A DNA stretch of 64,000 nucleotides from Dichotomocladium elegans. Lineage: Eukaryota; Mucoromycota; Mucoromycetes; Mucorales; Lichtheimiaceae. Below the pieces are notes generated by a model, which was not told where the DNA came from, made no database searches, and saw only the letters and a list, made by a program, of their open reading frames with translations. Each line of letters starts with the position of its first letter. Within the stretch, counting starts at the first letter, position 1. The position numbers and the translations under genes were made by a program. Shown piece by piece: positions 13,095-23,700 of this stretch. The DNA is taken from assembly GCA_025716815.1 (NCBI GenBank), contig JAIXMN010000031.1:248001-312000 (forward strand). Direction: 5' to 3'.

Positions 13095-16000
13095 ATGCCA
13101 GCTGTCGCAGCCAAGAACACCACCCCCAGCAACGTTGAGGTCAAGAAGCTCGCTGCCCCCAGCGAGGTCGAGGCCAAGAAGGTCCAGGACCTTTTGAGTG
13201 CTCTCGCCGGTTCCGCAGATGCCGATCGTGAAGGTGCTGCCAAGGAACTTGCTGCCTTTGTCAACTCCACCGGTGTCCAATCGCTTAAGCAGAATGGTAT
13301 CCTTGACGCTATTGCCAAGGATCTCGGTAACAAGAAGAACGCTGGTGCTCGTCAGGCCGCCATTGCCGCCATTCAGGCCTTGACTGACAACAGCGTTGAG
13401 GGCCAGGCTGAGCCTTACATTCTCCCTTTCTTGGCCAACCTCCTTGAGCTCCAGGCCGAGAAGCAGGCTGCCATCAAGAACAGCGCTGCTGAGGCTGCCA
13501 AGAATATCGTTGCCAAATTCGATCTCTACGCTACCGCTAGCATCGTTCCCCTCCTCCTTGAGGGCTTGGGCAACTCCTGCAAGTGGCAGACGAAGATGCT
13601 TGCCCTTGCTCTTATCGATGACCTCGTCAAGGTGAAGGCTGAGGCGTTCTTCCACTGCATTCCTGATGTCATCCCCGTCGTCTCTGACTGCATGTGGGAC
13701 ACCAAGGCTGACGTCAAGAAGGCTGCCACTGCCACCATGGGCAACATCTGCAGCTTGGTTGAGAACAAGGATATCGAGCGTTTCATCCCTGCTGTCATTG
13801 CCTGCATTAACAAGCCCGAGAATGTCCCTGAGACCATCCATTTGCTTGGTGCCACCACCTTCGTTCAGGAAGTCGACTCTGCCACCCTTTCGATCATGGT
13901 TCCCCTTCTCAGCCGTGGTTTGAACGAGCGCGCTACCCCGATCAAGCGTAAGTCCGCTTTGATTATCGACAACATGTGCAAACTTGTCGATGATCCCGAG
14001 GTTGCTGCTCCCTTCCTTCCTCTCTTGCTTCCCGCTTTGGAGAAGGTGCAGGATGTCGTTGCCGATCCCGAGTGCCGTGGTGTCGTCCAGAAGGCTTTGG
14101 CCACTCTTCAGCGCGTTGGTACCTCCAGCGTTGAGATCTTGACCAAGGCTGCCAAGACCGAGAAGGTCCAGAGCTCCTTCAAGGATCTCCTCCCCGCCAA
14201 CATTGATGCCGCCTACGAGCCCATTGTCAAGCATGTTGCTGATGTTGCTTTGGCTCTTTGCGTCGCCAAGAACTTCTTCAAGAACGTCTGGATCGCCACC
14301 CTTGCCAAGTATCTCAAGGCTTTCGTTGCTTCTACCGATGCTGAGACTCTTGTCGCCAAGGCTCTCGACAAGTGCGAGGAGGCTGTCACCCCCCGTGACC
14401 CTGAGGAGGATGACGACGAGGGTGAGGATCTCTGCAACTGTGAATTCTCGCTCGCCTATGGTGCCAAGATTCTGCTCAACCGCACTGCTCTCCGTCTCAA
14501 GCGTGGCAGAAGATACGGTCTCTGCGGTCACAACGGCTGTGGTAAGTCCACTCTCATGCGTGCCATTGCCAATGAGCAGGTCGAGGGCTTCCCTCCCAAG
14601 TCGGAGCTCAAGACTGTGTATGTCGAGCACGATATCGACGGCTCCGTCGCCGACACTCTCTTGGTCGATTTCATCATCCAGTCCGAGGGTGTTGAGACCA
14701 AGGACCGCTCCAAGGTTACCCAGATCCTCCGTGATTATGGTTTCTCCGAGGACATGGTTACCCGTCAGGCTATTGGCTCGCTTTCCGGTGGCTGGAAGAT
14801 GAAGCTTGCTCTTGCCCGCGCCATGCTTATGAACGCCGATATCTTGCTTCTTGACGAACCTACTAACCATTTGGACGTTGTCAACGTTGCTTGGTTGGAG
14901 AACTACTTGACTGGTTTGAAGACTGTCACCTCCATCATTGTGTCCCACGACTCCGGTTTCTTGGATCATGTCTGTACCGATATTATCCACTACGAGAAGA
15001 ACTACAAGCTCAAGCGTTACGGTGGCAACCTTTCTGAATTCGTTAAGAAGGTTCCCGCTGCTGCTTCGTACTACTCTCTTGAGGCCGCTCAGATTGCTTT
15101 CCGCTTCCCCGAGCCCGGTATGCTGGAGGGTATCAAGACCAAGGAGCGTGCTATCTTGAAGATGAAGAATGTTGACTTCTCATATCCCGGTTCCGGTCGC
15201 AAGCAGCTCAAGAACATTTCCATGCAGTGCTCGCTTGCCTCCCGTGTTGCTGTCATTGGCCCCAACGGTGCTGGTAAGTCCACCTTGATCAAGTTGCTCA
15301 CTGGTGAGCTCGAGACCGAGTGCGGTACTGTCTGGAAGCATCCCAACTTGCGTATTGCCTACGTTGCCCAGCACGCTTTCCACCATATTGAGAAGCACTT
15401 GGACAGCACGCCCAACGAATACATCCAGTGGCGTTACGCTACCGGTGAAGATCGTGAGGAGCTTGACAAGGTTGACCGCGTCATCACTGAGGAAGAGGAG
15501 AAGCAGATGAACCAGGCCTTCGTCATTGATGGCGAGAAGCGCGTTGTCGAGGAGATCGTTGGCCGTCGCAAGCTCAAGCAGTCCTACGAGTACGAGGTCC
15601 AGTGGGTCGGCAAGTCTTCTGTCGAGAACTCCTGGATTTCCCGCCAGCGTCTTGAACAAATGGGTTTCGCCAAGAAGATCGCCGAGGTCGATGCTCAGGA
15701 AGCCGCCAAGATGGGTCTCAACCGTCCCTTGACCTCCAAGGAGATCGAGAAGCACCTTACTGAGGTTGGTCTCGAGCCCGAATTCGCCACTCACTCCCGT
15801 ATCCGTGGTCTCTCTGGTGGTCAGAAGGTCAAGTTGGTCATTGGTGCTGCTATGTGGAACAGACCCCATATGCTTGTTCTTGACGAACCTACCAACTACT
15901 TGGATCGTGACTCTCTTGGTGCCCTTGCTGGTGCAATTAAGGAATACGGTGGTGGTGTCGTCATCGTTACTCACAACCGTCAGTTCTCCGAGGCCCTCTG

Positions 16001-16247
16001 CACTGAAGTCTGGAAGGTCGACAATGGTGAGCTCGTTGCCTCTGGCCACAACTGGGTCTCCGGCAATGGTACCACCGCCATCAAGGAGGAGGAAGCTGAG
16101 GATATGGTCGATGCACAGGGTAACACTATCAAGGCTGTCAAGAAGAAGGAAAAATTGTCTTCCAAGGAGCTCCGTAAGAAGAAGAAGGAGCGCATGGAGC
16201 GTCGCAAGCGTGGTGAGGAAGTGTTCTCTGATGAGGACGAATGGTAA
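13095..16247 (+). CDS. TEF3: Translation elongation factor 3 (eEF3)
   Basis: Fungus-typical ABC-F ATPase that helps release E-site tRNA and deliver aminoacyl-tRNA during elongation. Intronless, 1050 aa, matching the usual eEF3 length. N-terminal HEAT repeats (about 20-330), a four-helix region, then two ABC cassettes: Walker A G-H-N-G-C-G-K-S at about 478 with signature L-S-G-G-W and L-L-L-D-E-P-T-N-H-L-D; second Walker A G-P-N-G-A-G-K-S at about 722 with L-S-G-G-Q and L-V-L-D-E-P-T-N-Y-L-D. A chromodomain insertion lies in cassette 2 (about 818-860, W-V-G near its centre). The C-terminus is Lys-rich, as in ribosome-binding tails. Codon use is strongly biased to C/T-ending and CTT/GGT-type codons, indicating very high expression; this bias also leaves a long empty antisense frame. 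Confidence 0.98.
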   Translation: MPAVAAKNTTPSNVEVKKLAAPSEVEAKKVQDLLSALAGSADADREGAAKELAAFVNSTGVQSLKQNGILDAIAKDLGNKKNAGARQAAIAAIQALTDNSVEGQAEPYILPFLANLLELQAEKQAAIKNSAAEAAKNIVAKFDLYATASIVPLLLEGLGNSCKWQTKMLALALIDDLVKVKAEAFFHCIPDVIPVVSDCMWDTKADVKKAATATMGNICSLVENKDIERFIPAVIACINKPENVPETIHLLGATTFVQEVDSATLSIMVPLLSRGLNERATPIKRKSALIIDNMCKLVDDPEVAAPFLPLLLPALEKVQDVVADPECRGVVQKALATLQRVGTSSVEILTKAAKTEKVQSSFKDLLPANIDAAYEPIVKHVADVALALCVAKNFFKNVWIATLAKYLKAFVASTDAETLVAKALDKCEEAVTPRDPEEDDDEGEDLCNCEFSLAYGAKILLNRTALRLKRGRRYGLCGHNGCGKSTLMRAIANEQVEGFPPKSELKTVYVEHDIDGSVADTLLVDFIIQSEGVETKDRSKVTQILRDYGFSEDMVTRQAIGSLSGGWKMKLALARAMLMNADILLLDEPTNHLDVVNVAWLENYLTGLKTVTSIIVSHDSGFLDHVCTDIIHYEKNYKLKRYGGNLSEFVKKVPAAASYYSLEAAQIAFRFPEPGMLEGIKTKERAILKMKNVDFSYPGSGRKQLKNISMQCSLASRVAVIGPNGAGKSTLIKLLTGELETECGTVWKHPNLRIAYVAQHAFHHIEKHLDSTPNEYIQWRYATGEDREELDKVDRVITEEEEKQMNQAFVIDGEKRVVEEIVGRRKLKQSYEYEVQWVGKSSVENSWISRQRLEQMGFAKKIAEVDAQEAAKMGLNRPLTSKEIEKHLTEVGLEPEFATHSRIRGLSGGQKVKLVIGAAMWNRPHMLVLDEPTNYLDRDSLGALAGAIKEYGGGVVIVTHNRQFSEALCTEVWKVDNGELVASGHNWVSGNGTTAIKEEEAEDMVDAQGNTIKAVKKKEKLSSKELRKKKKERMERRKRGEEVFSDEDEW

Positions 16248-16303
16248 ACCTTAGACCCTAGACCCCCCTTTACATTGTCACATATCATTTCCTTCATTTG
16301 GCA

Positions 16304-17918
16304 TTATCGCGAAACAAACTTAAGCATTGCTTGTAATTCATTAAAATCTTCTGGATTTTGTTCATTTAAGCCAAGCTTCCTATGGACTTTGATTGTCTCT
16401 TTAACCTGTGTTCTTGCTTCTTTGTACATGTGTCTATGCCGTAGCGTTACGTGTCAGTCAACCAGCGACGTGCTGCATATGTATTGTTGCAAATGACTTA
16501 CGCATTAAAGAGCAAAGAGGATAGTTTGAACATTTCTTCAGCCGATTCAATGCTCACTCGTCCAAAAACGTTGCAAACAATAGTTAGCGACTGCTGGCAA
16601 AATTCGGCAGCCTTTTGGAACTGGCCTTGGTTTGCGTACAGGTGGGCTAGTCGGTCGAGGGTTTCGCCAATGGGATGGGCCGTTTCGCTGTCGTAAATGA
16701 TGCGTTGTATCCTGAGTGCCTCCTCCAATTGTCCACTTGCAAGGCAATGTTCGATGCGCCCTTCCTGCTATATTTCCAAAGATCAGTTTTGGAAGCCCCA
16801 TCCCGGACGGACGTGACCTTATTGAGTCATTTTTATCCCATTGAGATCGTGTTTGTCAAAGAGGAAGAAAATACCATGGTCATGCGCGACCAGTCAAAGG
16901 GCTGGTGACAAGTAGGGCAGACGAGATCAGTTCGTTCCAATCGACCAGCGACGCAGGAGGTGCACAAAATGAAGGCCGACCTTTTCGGTCTGATTGCCTT
17001 CGCCGGTGGCGGATGACATGCGTCGCAGGCACAAGTAAAGAGGTAACGATCCCTGAGCTCCCTCTGACGTGCTGCGACGGATGGATGCCTGCTTGCCAGA
17101 GGGCCATAACTGATGGTAACGTGTTGTCCTTGAGGGATAGTGCGCGTGGTCCTGATTTGGATGATTGGGCCCTGTTGCTTGTTGTTACTGTTGAAAAATG
17201 CGAGCGCATTTGGATCGCATGCGTGGTTGAGCATACTTGAACCGAGATACACGGCCTTGCCTATTGCCACTTCGTTTCCTTCGGCGGTGGCGTCTTTTGA
17301 TCGAACACCAAAGCCGTTACACCGGATTTGGCCAAGGCAATGGGCAAGTACGTCCCGCATCGGCGAAACCGCTGTTGCGCCCCAAAAGAGGCGACAGAAC
17401 CAATCAAGCGCAGCTTGCTGCCCCAACGTCAATTCCTTTGCTGGCAGGGACACGAGGTCCCCAAACGCGTCTGGAAAGACCTGAAGAGCAAGCAGAATGT
17501 CGACAAAGTCTAGCATGTCTAGTTCTGGAAATGCGCAGACGACGCGATGGTGGCCTGCCCACGCGGCCGCTTCGCATTCGACCGAGCAATAAAGCACATG
17601 CCACCCACAAGCGTTTCGGCATCGCACCCGGCTAGTCCGTGTCAGTCTGCTGAAGCAATGAAAGCAGTGAGTGGTCCGATGAGAAGGATAGAGGAACTTC
17701 GCAATAGGTAGCTCCGTCTTGATCAGTGTCCCTGCAGGTATGACTTGGGTCGTTTCAACCGATCGGCCGACAACTGGATCACGAACAATGTCGGCATGCT
17801 TCCATGGCGATGGAGGAACATAAACCGCAGGGGGCCAGGGACGTAGATCAAGGTGGGCTGGGCCAATGCGATGGCGCGCATGCGCAATGCGATCGTCGCC
17901 ATCGGAGAAATGTCCCAT
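16304..17918 (-). CDS. SET and MYND domain protein (SMYD-like methyltransferase)
   Basis: Putative protein-lysine methyltransferase. Three exons on the minus strand: 17918-16875, 16767-16502, 16433-16304; 479 aa. The MYND zinc finger splits the SET domain as in SMYD proteins (about residues 85-128: C-F-H-C, then C-x3-C, Y-C-S-x2-C, W-x2-H, C). The SET core carries the N-H-A-C motif at about 237 and S-Y-G after it, followed by a post-SET C-A-C-D-A-C cluster. The C-terminal part has tetratricopeptide-like helices (E-E-A-L-R-I-Q, Q-K-A-A-E-F). It converges on eEF3, with only about 56 bp between the two stop codons. The substrate is unknown; the family methylates histones and other proteins. Confidence 0.85.
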
Positions 17919-18124
17919 GGCAATTTTGTTGTTGTGGAAAGAGAAGTTAAACGCATCTCAATAGTTGTTTACAACCGCTTACAAGCTTGCTTTCTCCCGG
18001 CTCCACCCCACCCACCCTCTTTTTATCTCCCTGATATCTTGCGTAGCAACCATGTTAAAATTCACTATTTATGTCTTGGACTCTGTCTGGTTTTACTATC
18101 TTTACGTTTGCAAAATGTTTTTAT

Positions 18125-18126
<2 letters not shown>

Positions 18127-18156
<30 letters not shown>
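18127..18156. repeat. AT dinucleotide microsatellite
   Basis: About 15 uninterrupted AT units, downstream of no recognised gene. Confidence 0.9.
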
Positions 18157-18160
<4 letters not shown>

Positions 18161-21100
18161 GATCTTTGCACAAGAGATACTGTAGTTCACGTTTCCAAAA
18201 GCCATTCTACCAATACTTTATTCAGTTTTAGAAACAAGTGTGTAATAGACCTTTCAGTCAAGCCGCATAACTTTTCCTGTCAGGACGATCAAGACTATGG
18301 AAGCTGAGAGCATGAATGGAAAGACTATATGTATGTGCGTAAGCACAAATGGGGACATGTCATTCCATTCATTTTCCATTATATTTGCTAAGGATGCAAT
18401 GCTTATCTTCAAAGAGGTAATACAATAAGGACTGTGTCTATCTTATTGTAACTTGGTATACTATCAAGTTTTAGGATTTCATGATCGTCTTATAATATTG
18501 TCATGAGCGTAATCAAAAGCATAGGCTAATATGGTGCTGAGAGGAATTTTCAGAGAAGTGATGCCTTGCCGTTTTTTTCTCTTCTCATAATAGAAAGAGA
18601 TTTTCTGGTATGGCCCGGGCGGAAAGTCGCGATAAGATAAGGTACAGTATATACACAATACACATCCACTGTAGATTTCTCTTTTCGAATTCCACATAGC
18701 CCCGGTCTCCAATACAGTCCTAATAAAGAAATTTTGCGGCAATATGTAACTGGACTTATCATGCCAATGTCCATGGGCAAACAATCAAGACGGCACACTT
18801 CAATCCCAGATCAATATTGTGCCGTGTCACTCGCCAGAACCGATCCACAGCACGGGCATTGTACACCATACACAAAGATAGCTGGAATTCAAGCTGGGAC
18901 GCTTCATATTATTACAGTTAATGTTTGCCAAATGGCCCGGGCATCTATCGTACAATATTCTTTGGACATTGCGGATGCAGCTCGAAAACGGTTTCATGTC
19001 CTCAGATCATGCGCTGTTTTTTCAGAAGCGAGGCATTTCAGGATAATAGCTTTTTGTCTTTTTTCAATTGGACCAGATCAAATTGCGGGTGTATGATAAT
19101 ACCAGCGCACAAGGATACATCTATAATCCCTAAACTACAGTAAATACTCTTCCATATTTATCAGGGGCAGAGTCATCTATGACAACCCGATGCAATGCGA
19201 TTACCTTTATCTATAGGTGGCCTCTTGGAAAATAGAATGTGTCGCATCTCATCGTCTTTCTGTGTCCTGAATTCTGTTGATGGAGAAGGGACCGTTATCG
19301 GAGACTTTCCATGTTAAGACGACATGCGGGAAAGATAAGAAAAGAAGTCATCAGCCGTTTCTTCGCCCAAAATTTTTCCATCATCGCCTCCACCCGGGGG
19401 GACAGGTCCTTCCTCTCTTATTGTGGAATCTGGGTGAATTGACACTTTTAGCTGTCCATTGCTGGCATATGATAAGGGCAAATATAAAGGCTTGATGGAT
19501 TTGCATGATAAATAATTGGGCAGAGGAGCTCCAAATGAGAGATGATATACTACTTTTTAATCCCCCTCCCTGTCATGTGCTGCTTAGGTTATCCGCTAGA
19601 GTTTTGTCAACCAGAGAAAGAGAGAGAGCGACATTAAAAGTAGGCGTGATTTGATAAGCAGCACACGCACATTCTGTACCACGAGGAGAAATGCGGATGC
19701 ACGTGTCCTTCCATCCTTTTGGCTGAGGTCTCCTAACCGTTGTCCGCACACATACCCCGCCACTTTTCCTATCCTCCTTCTTTCATCACCAGCAGCGACC
19801 TCAACTTCCCCGCAACACGCATACATGTTTTGCGTGGGAATCATTCGGTTAAGCCAAAGTTTAACTACGTTACACACACCATTCACGATTTTTTTTACTT
19901 TACGATAATCAATTTATTTTGCATTTGATGATCGAAGCAACGTGACTTGCTTCATTATCTCTCGCACCGGACTCTATCGTCGCTTTACATGTAATCCACT
20001 TGCTCATTCCCAAAAGATTCAGAGGGAAGAAGAAAGGTTTGAAGAGGCTGATGGGACTTTCAATAATACATATCTCTATTGTCGACTGATATCTGTCTTA
20101 TCACCCACGTTCATGGTATGGCGAAAGAGGTGCAGCACGTTGACCTAGAAACATACTTTAAAATATATATATAAATATATATATATATTAATGAACCCGT
20201 GATTCCTAGGCAGCACAAGAGCACGGCGTGTCATATCAGGATCAGGTGCAGACGATCTCTGGTCGCGGCACAACTAACTGGCTGATCAGATAGCTTTCTG
20301 TGGGTGTGCCCTATGCGCGTGTCCGGTGGGGGGGCCCTCACCTGTGCTCTCGGCAGAATCCGAATGGGAGATGTCGGGTAGATTCAGGAGGCAAAAATTT
20401 CCGACCAGCCAAGGACTTTTTCTATTTTTTTACTCTCCTCCGGTATAAACCTACAAAAAAAAAATAAACAAATGCGGGGTTGACTGGACCCTTGTGGGTT
20501 GCGAAAGTCCGTATGTACGAATAAATACGAGTTTGTGTATGAGACCATCAGAGAAGGGTGGGAAAGTAGTGTGGGGAATACATGTCAAAATCCATCTTCT
20601 CCCACGGGTCCATGATAGCTGGGTGATGCTTAGAAATAAACAAACATATCCGGGGCTCCACCATAAATAAAAAAAAAAAGTAAGCGGATAAACGTTTGTG
20701 AATTGTTCTTGATGAGCCTTTAGGAGAAAACCGTAACATCGCTAACTTTGTTTTAATTTCCCTGCCATTTTGCTTGTTCTCGATTCGAACAGAGAGAGGG
20801 AGAGAGAAAGAGAGGCTTCTGACACCGACATGGTCTGATCAAACTATATTAAAAAAATCATACGTTCTCACCAAGGACTAACCGTGCACATTCCTTGATT
20901 CACGACCCTATACTGCTTGCCCTTGTCTATGAGTTTCAGACCCCAGTCTAGAAAGAAAAGAAAGGGCGGGGGTGGTGGACTTTGAGTTTTCCAGCATCAG
21001 AGCACCCCACCCACCCCCACTCCGGGCACACACGAGCAGCAGCAGTACCACCAGAGCAGATACTACTTCTGGTAACTTTCTCCATGGTTATAGTACGGCC

Positions 21101-21710
21101 TTCCCCTTCCCCCAACCTGCCTCCCCCGAAATTCCAGTCCCCGACACTCCTTACTAAGCGCACTTTCCGTATCATTAAAATCGCTATATCAAGTACTATG
21201 TATATTTTTTCAAGAGGTCGTCTTTTAGATCATGTATCGCATTGCCCTCGCCTTGTTGCTATATTAATCTATTCAATTCAATACCAGGTAACAGGCGGGT
21301 ATGTCGTCCTTTATAACAGACGTGTGCCAGGTACATGCTAAGAAGCCTTTAACCAGTGATGCAGATGGTTTAAGAGGAAGAAAGAAGATACCCTCGAATG
21401 AGTGACGCTGACAAGGCGAGCACGCAGAAACGATGGGTATTTCTTTTTTTATTCCGGAAATTTTTGATTGTCAAAAAATAAATGCATGTGATGGTAGAAT
21501 GCAAAATGACTCGACGGAATTTAGGGATGAGCTGATTGTCCCATCCTCCGATGTGGGTTGCGTGATCGTTAAAGGGGCGGCATCCGCCTCCTGCCGAAAA
21601 AGAACCCCACGATGTGCATGGATCCTGTCCCACCCACCCCCAATCTCGGTTGCATCCACTCCGCTTCTAGGCCCTTTTATCTCGAATATCAACGCTGTCC
21701 GATTCCCCAT

Positions 21711-21718
21711 TATAAATA
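21711..21718 (+). promoter_or_regulatory. TATA box candidate of the CreA-like gene
   Basis: TATAAATA lies 82 nt upstream of the preferred ATG (21793), a plausible distance for a fungal TATA box with a short leader. If it is functional, the longer in-frame start at 21433 is not used. Confidence 0.45.
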
Positions 21719-21792
21719 CCTTGTCAGAATACCCATCCCCTTTATTTTTTCTTCTTCCAACCCCAACTTGCGTACTCTCGTTTCTGCCTCAA

Positions 21793-22578
21793 ATGAATTT
21801 CCAATCCTCTTCAAACTTGCTCAACCTCTCTTCGTCACCCATGCCTGCTCAAAAGCGCGCCATTGCTGCAGTGGATAAGGCCAATGTGCCTCGCCCGTAC
21901 AAATGCACCATGTGCCCCAAGTCCTTTTATCGTCTTGAGCACCAAACCCGCCACATCCGCACCCATACGGGTGAAAAACCTCATCAGTGCACGTTTCCTG
22001 GATGTGAAAAGCGCTTTTCGCGCTCTGATGAACTCACGCGCCATGTTCGTATTCACACCTCTTCCAACAAGAGACGCGAGCGGCGCCAGCATAAGGTGGC
22101 CACCGCGCCGCCGTCGTCGACGCCTTATATCCAACGCACAGCTGCACGTGTTCACCAGCGGGAGCACTACCACCAAGACATCTACTGCACACTTACACCT
22201 ATCTCGTCCGCACCTGCCTCGCCCACTTTGTCTGCTGCCCATCTTTCTGATTCGGAGACCGAGCTCCTCCTCACTCCTGGGAACTCGCCCACATTGTCAC
22301 CTCGCACCCTGTCGCCCATGAACTCGCCAAAGCTCTCGTCGGTTAACCTCAATAAGCTTGAGCCATTGGAGTGCGATCACTGGTCTCCTCTCTTTGCCCG
22401 CCCGGCCCCGTCCAAGGACCACGCATGCAGTCTTCTTGAGCTCTTGAACCAGCCACCTATGGCCCGCGTCTTGCCTCCCATTGAATCTCAGGCAGTAGCG
22501 CCAGGAGCAGCAGCAGGAGCAGCAGCATCGGCTGACCAACACGCCCTGCCTTCCATCCACTCCATATTCCTCTTTTAA
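21793..22578 (+). CDS. creA: CreA/Mig1-like C2H2 zinc-finger carbon catabolite repressor
   Basis: DNA-binding repressor of the CreA/Mig1 family, which binds SYGGRG sites in promoters of alternative-carbon genes. 261 aa from ATG 21793; an in-frame ATG at 21433 would add 120 low-complexity residues but lies upstream of the TATA-like box. Two adjacent C2H2 fingers carry the family signature: [26 protein letters not shown], then [10 protein letters not shown], followed by a basic patch (K-R-R-E-R-R). The rest is Ser/Pro-rich with repeated S-P-x-L-S motifs and a C-terminal poly-Ala/Gly run. Close to the stop is a short hydrophobic I-H-S-I-F-L-F end. Intronless. Confidence 0.85.
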   Translation: MNFQSSSNLLNLSSSPMPAQKRAIAAVDKANVPRPYKCTMCPKSFYRLEHQTRHIRTHTGEKPHQCTFPGCEKRFSRSDELTRHVRIHTSSNKRRERRQHKVATAPPSSTPYIQRTAARVHQREHYHQDIYCTLTPISSAPASPTLSAAHLSDSETELLLTPGNSPTLSPRTLSPMNSPKLSSVNLNKLEPLECDHWSPLFARPAPSKDHACSLLELLNQPPMARVLPPIESQAVAPGAAAGAAASADQHALPSIHSIFLF

Positions 22579-23700
22579 GAAGCCAAATCTCTTCTTCTTC
22601 TTTATATGTCTCATACTGCATCATCCTTTACCGTCTAGAAATCCCTTATCACCTCTCATGTTTTACATAATCCTTGTATAGTTTTCCCTGCTCGTCCGTT
22701 ACCCCCGCTCCATGTACATACTATAGTCTTTTTTCTTTGCTAAAAAAGAACCAGATAAAGAATTCCCATGCATATGTATACATTGCTCTATCGTTAATGT
22801 GGCTGTTGGATGTTCGGATTGAGCGTAATTTGCCTTTTTCTGACCATTTTCTGTGACCCCGAAAGCGCTGATTCGCCGCACTTGAAATCTATGCGCGCGT
22901 GATCAAAATTCAACTGTCGCACAAGGAAGTCTTGCCCATAGAACGCGGAAATAAAATTTTGCAGGAGCGGGGGAAATGAAGATGGTAAAATAAACGTCGC
23001 ACGAAGAGATATAAAATGGTTTCCATTATAAAGTTCTAAAGGAAGAACGAAAAGGGCATTCGCTCGTCAGTAGAAAGACAGAGGACCCTTTTGCTGCAAG
23101 TTTGACGCCCAATCTCGGGATCGATTACCGTCAGGCCAGAACCCCAGCTATCACCCTCTTCCCCGCTCCCGGGGCTTTTCCTGCGGATATCAAATTCAGA
23201 CTTATAAACAAAAAAAAAAAAAAACCGGCGGCGGACTTTCCCGCTCGTGAACTTTCAGCAAGTGCGATCTATACCACAAACTCGGTTTAGGCAACGAGGA
23301 GTGAGCGCATCTCCTGGGCACTCTACAGCTGGACATCTGGTTTCGCGAAAAACTGTGACCTCAGAGAATGCTTAAAAAATTGAAATTGGCTCAGGCTTCC
23401 AATTACCATTCAGCCTGCGTCGCTTAAACATACCTATTGCGCTGGCAATGCATGCGTATGGAACCCATTTCCAGGCAGTTTAAAAAGTCTGCTCTAGTTT
23501 TTTGCAGGTACTACATAGAGCCATAGCGCTTTCAACTACGTACTTGCCCCGTCCACTGGTTATGGAGAGTGAGTCAGTAACTCGACCAATAGCCGCTCCC
23601 CTCTCCGCCCTCCCCCCCGCAGACGTTGTTGGTATGTACTGCGCGATTTGCCAGAGACCTGAAGGACCGGAAGCGGGACGTAAAAAAGACACATACGCTA
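22579..23700. other. Intergenic region without a supported gene
   Basis: Contains the 3' region of the CreA-like gene and low-complexity A-runs near 23210-23225. A short open frame at 23560-23700 (starting M-E-S-E-S, with C-A-I-C) ends exactly where the Tc1-like element begins; it is too short to call a gene. Confidence 0.5.

Larger units (their letters stand above)
17919..21792. other. Long intergenic region upstream of the CreA-like gene
   Basis: No coding gene could be supported in 3.9 kb; open frames are short and show no family phrases. It holds AT microsatellites at about 18127-18156 and 20161-20189, purine- and pyrimidine-rich runs, and several GC-rich words of the CreA-binding type near 19391, 20472, 20649 and 21000-21025. 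It is probably the large promoter and 5' leader of the zinc-finger gene, plus the promoter of the divergent SET-MYND gene. Confidence 0.5.

Noticed and set aside
12978..14990. 670-codon open frame on the minus strand opposite eEF3
   Set aside because: It is a shadow of the extreme codon bias of eEF3, which avoids the codons that would give antisense stops. Its Leu/Gly/Val-rich composition matches no family.
15180..16049. 289-codon minus-strand frame opposite the eEF3 3' half
   Set aside because: Same cause as the 670-codon antisense frame; no protein features.
21433..21792. 120-residue N-terminal extension of the CreA-like protein
   Set aside because: A TATA-like box at 21711 and family architecture favour ATG 21793; the extension has no conserved residues.
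23560..23700. Short frame with C-A-I-C that stops at the foldback element
   Set aside because: Suggestive of a gene interrupted by the element, but no continuation was found beyond 25312 and it is too short to judge.
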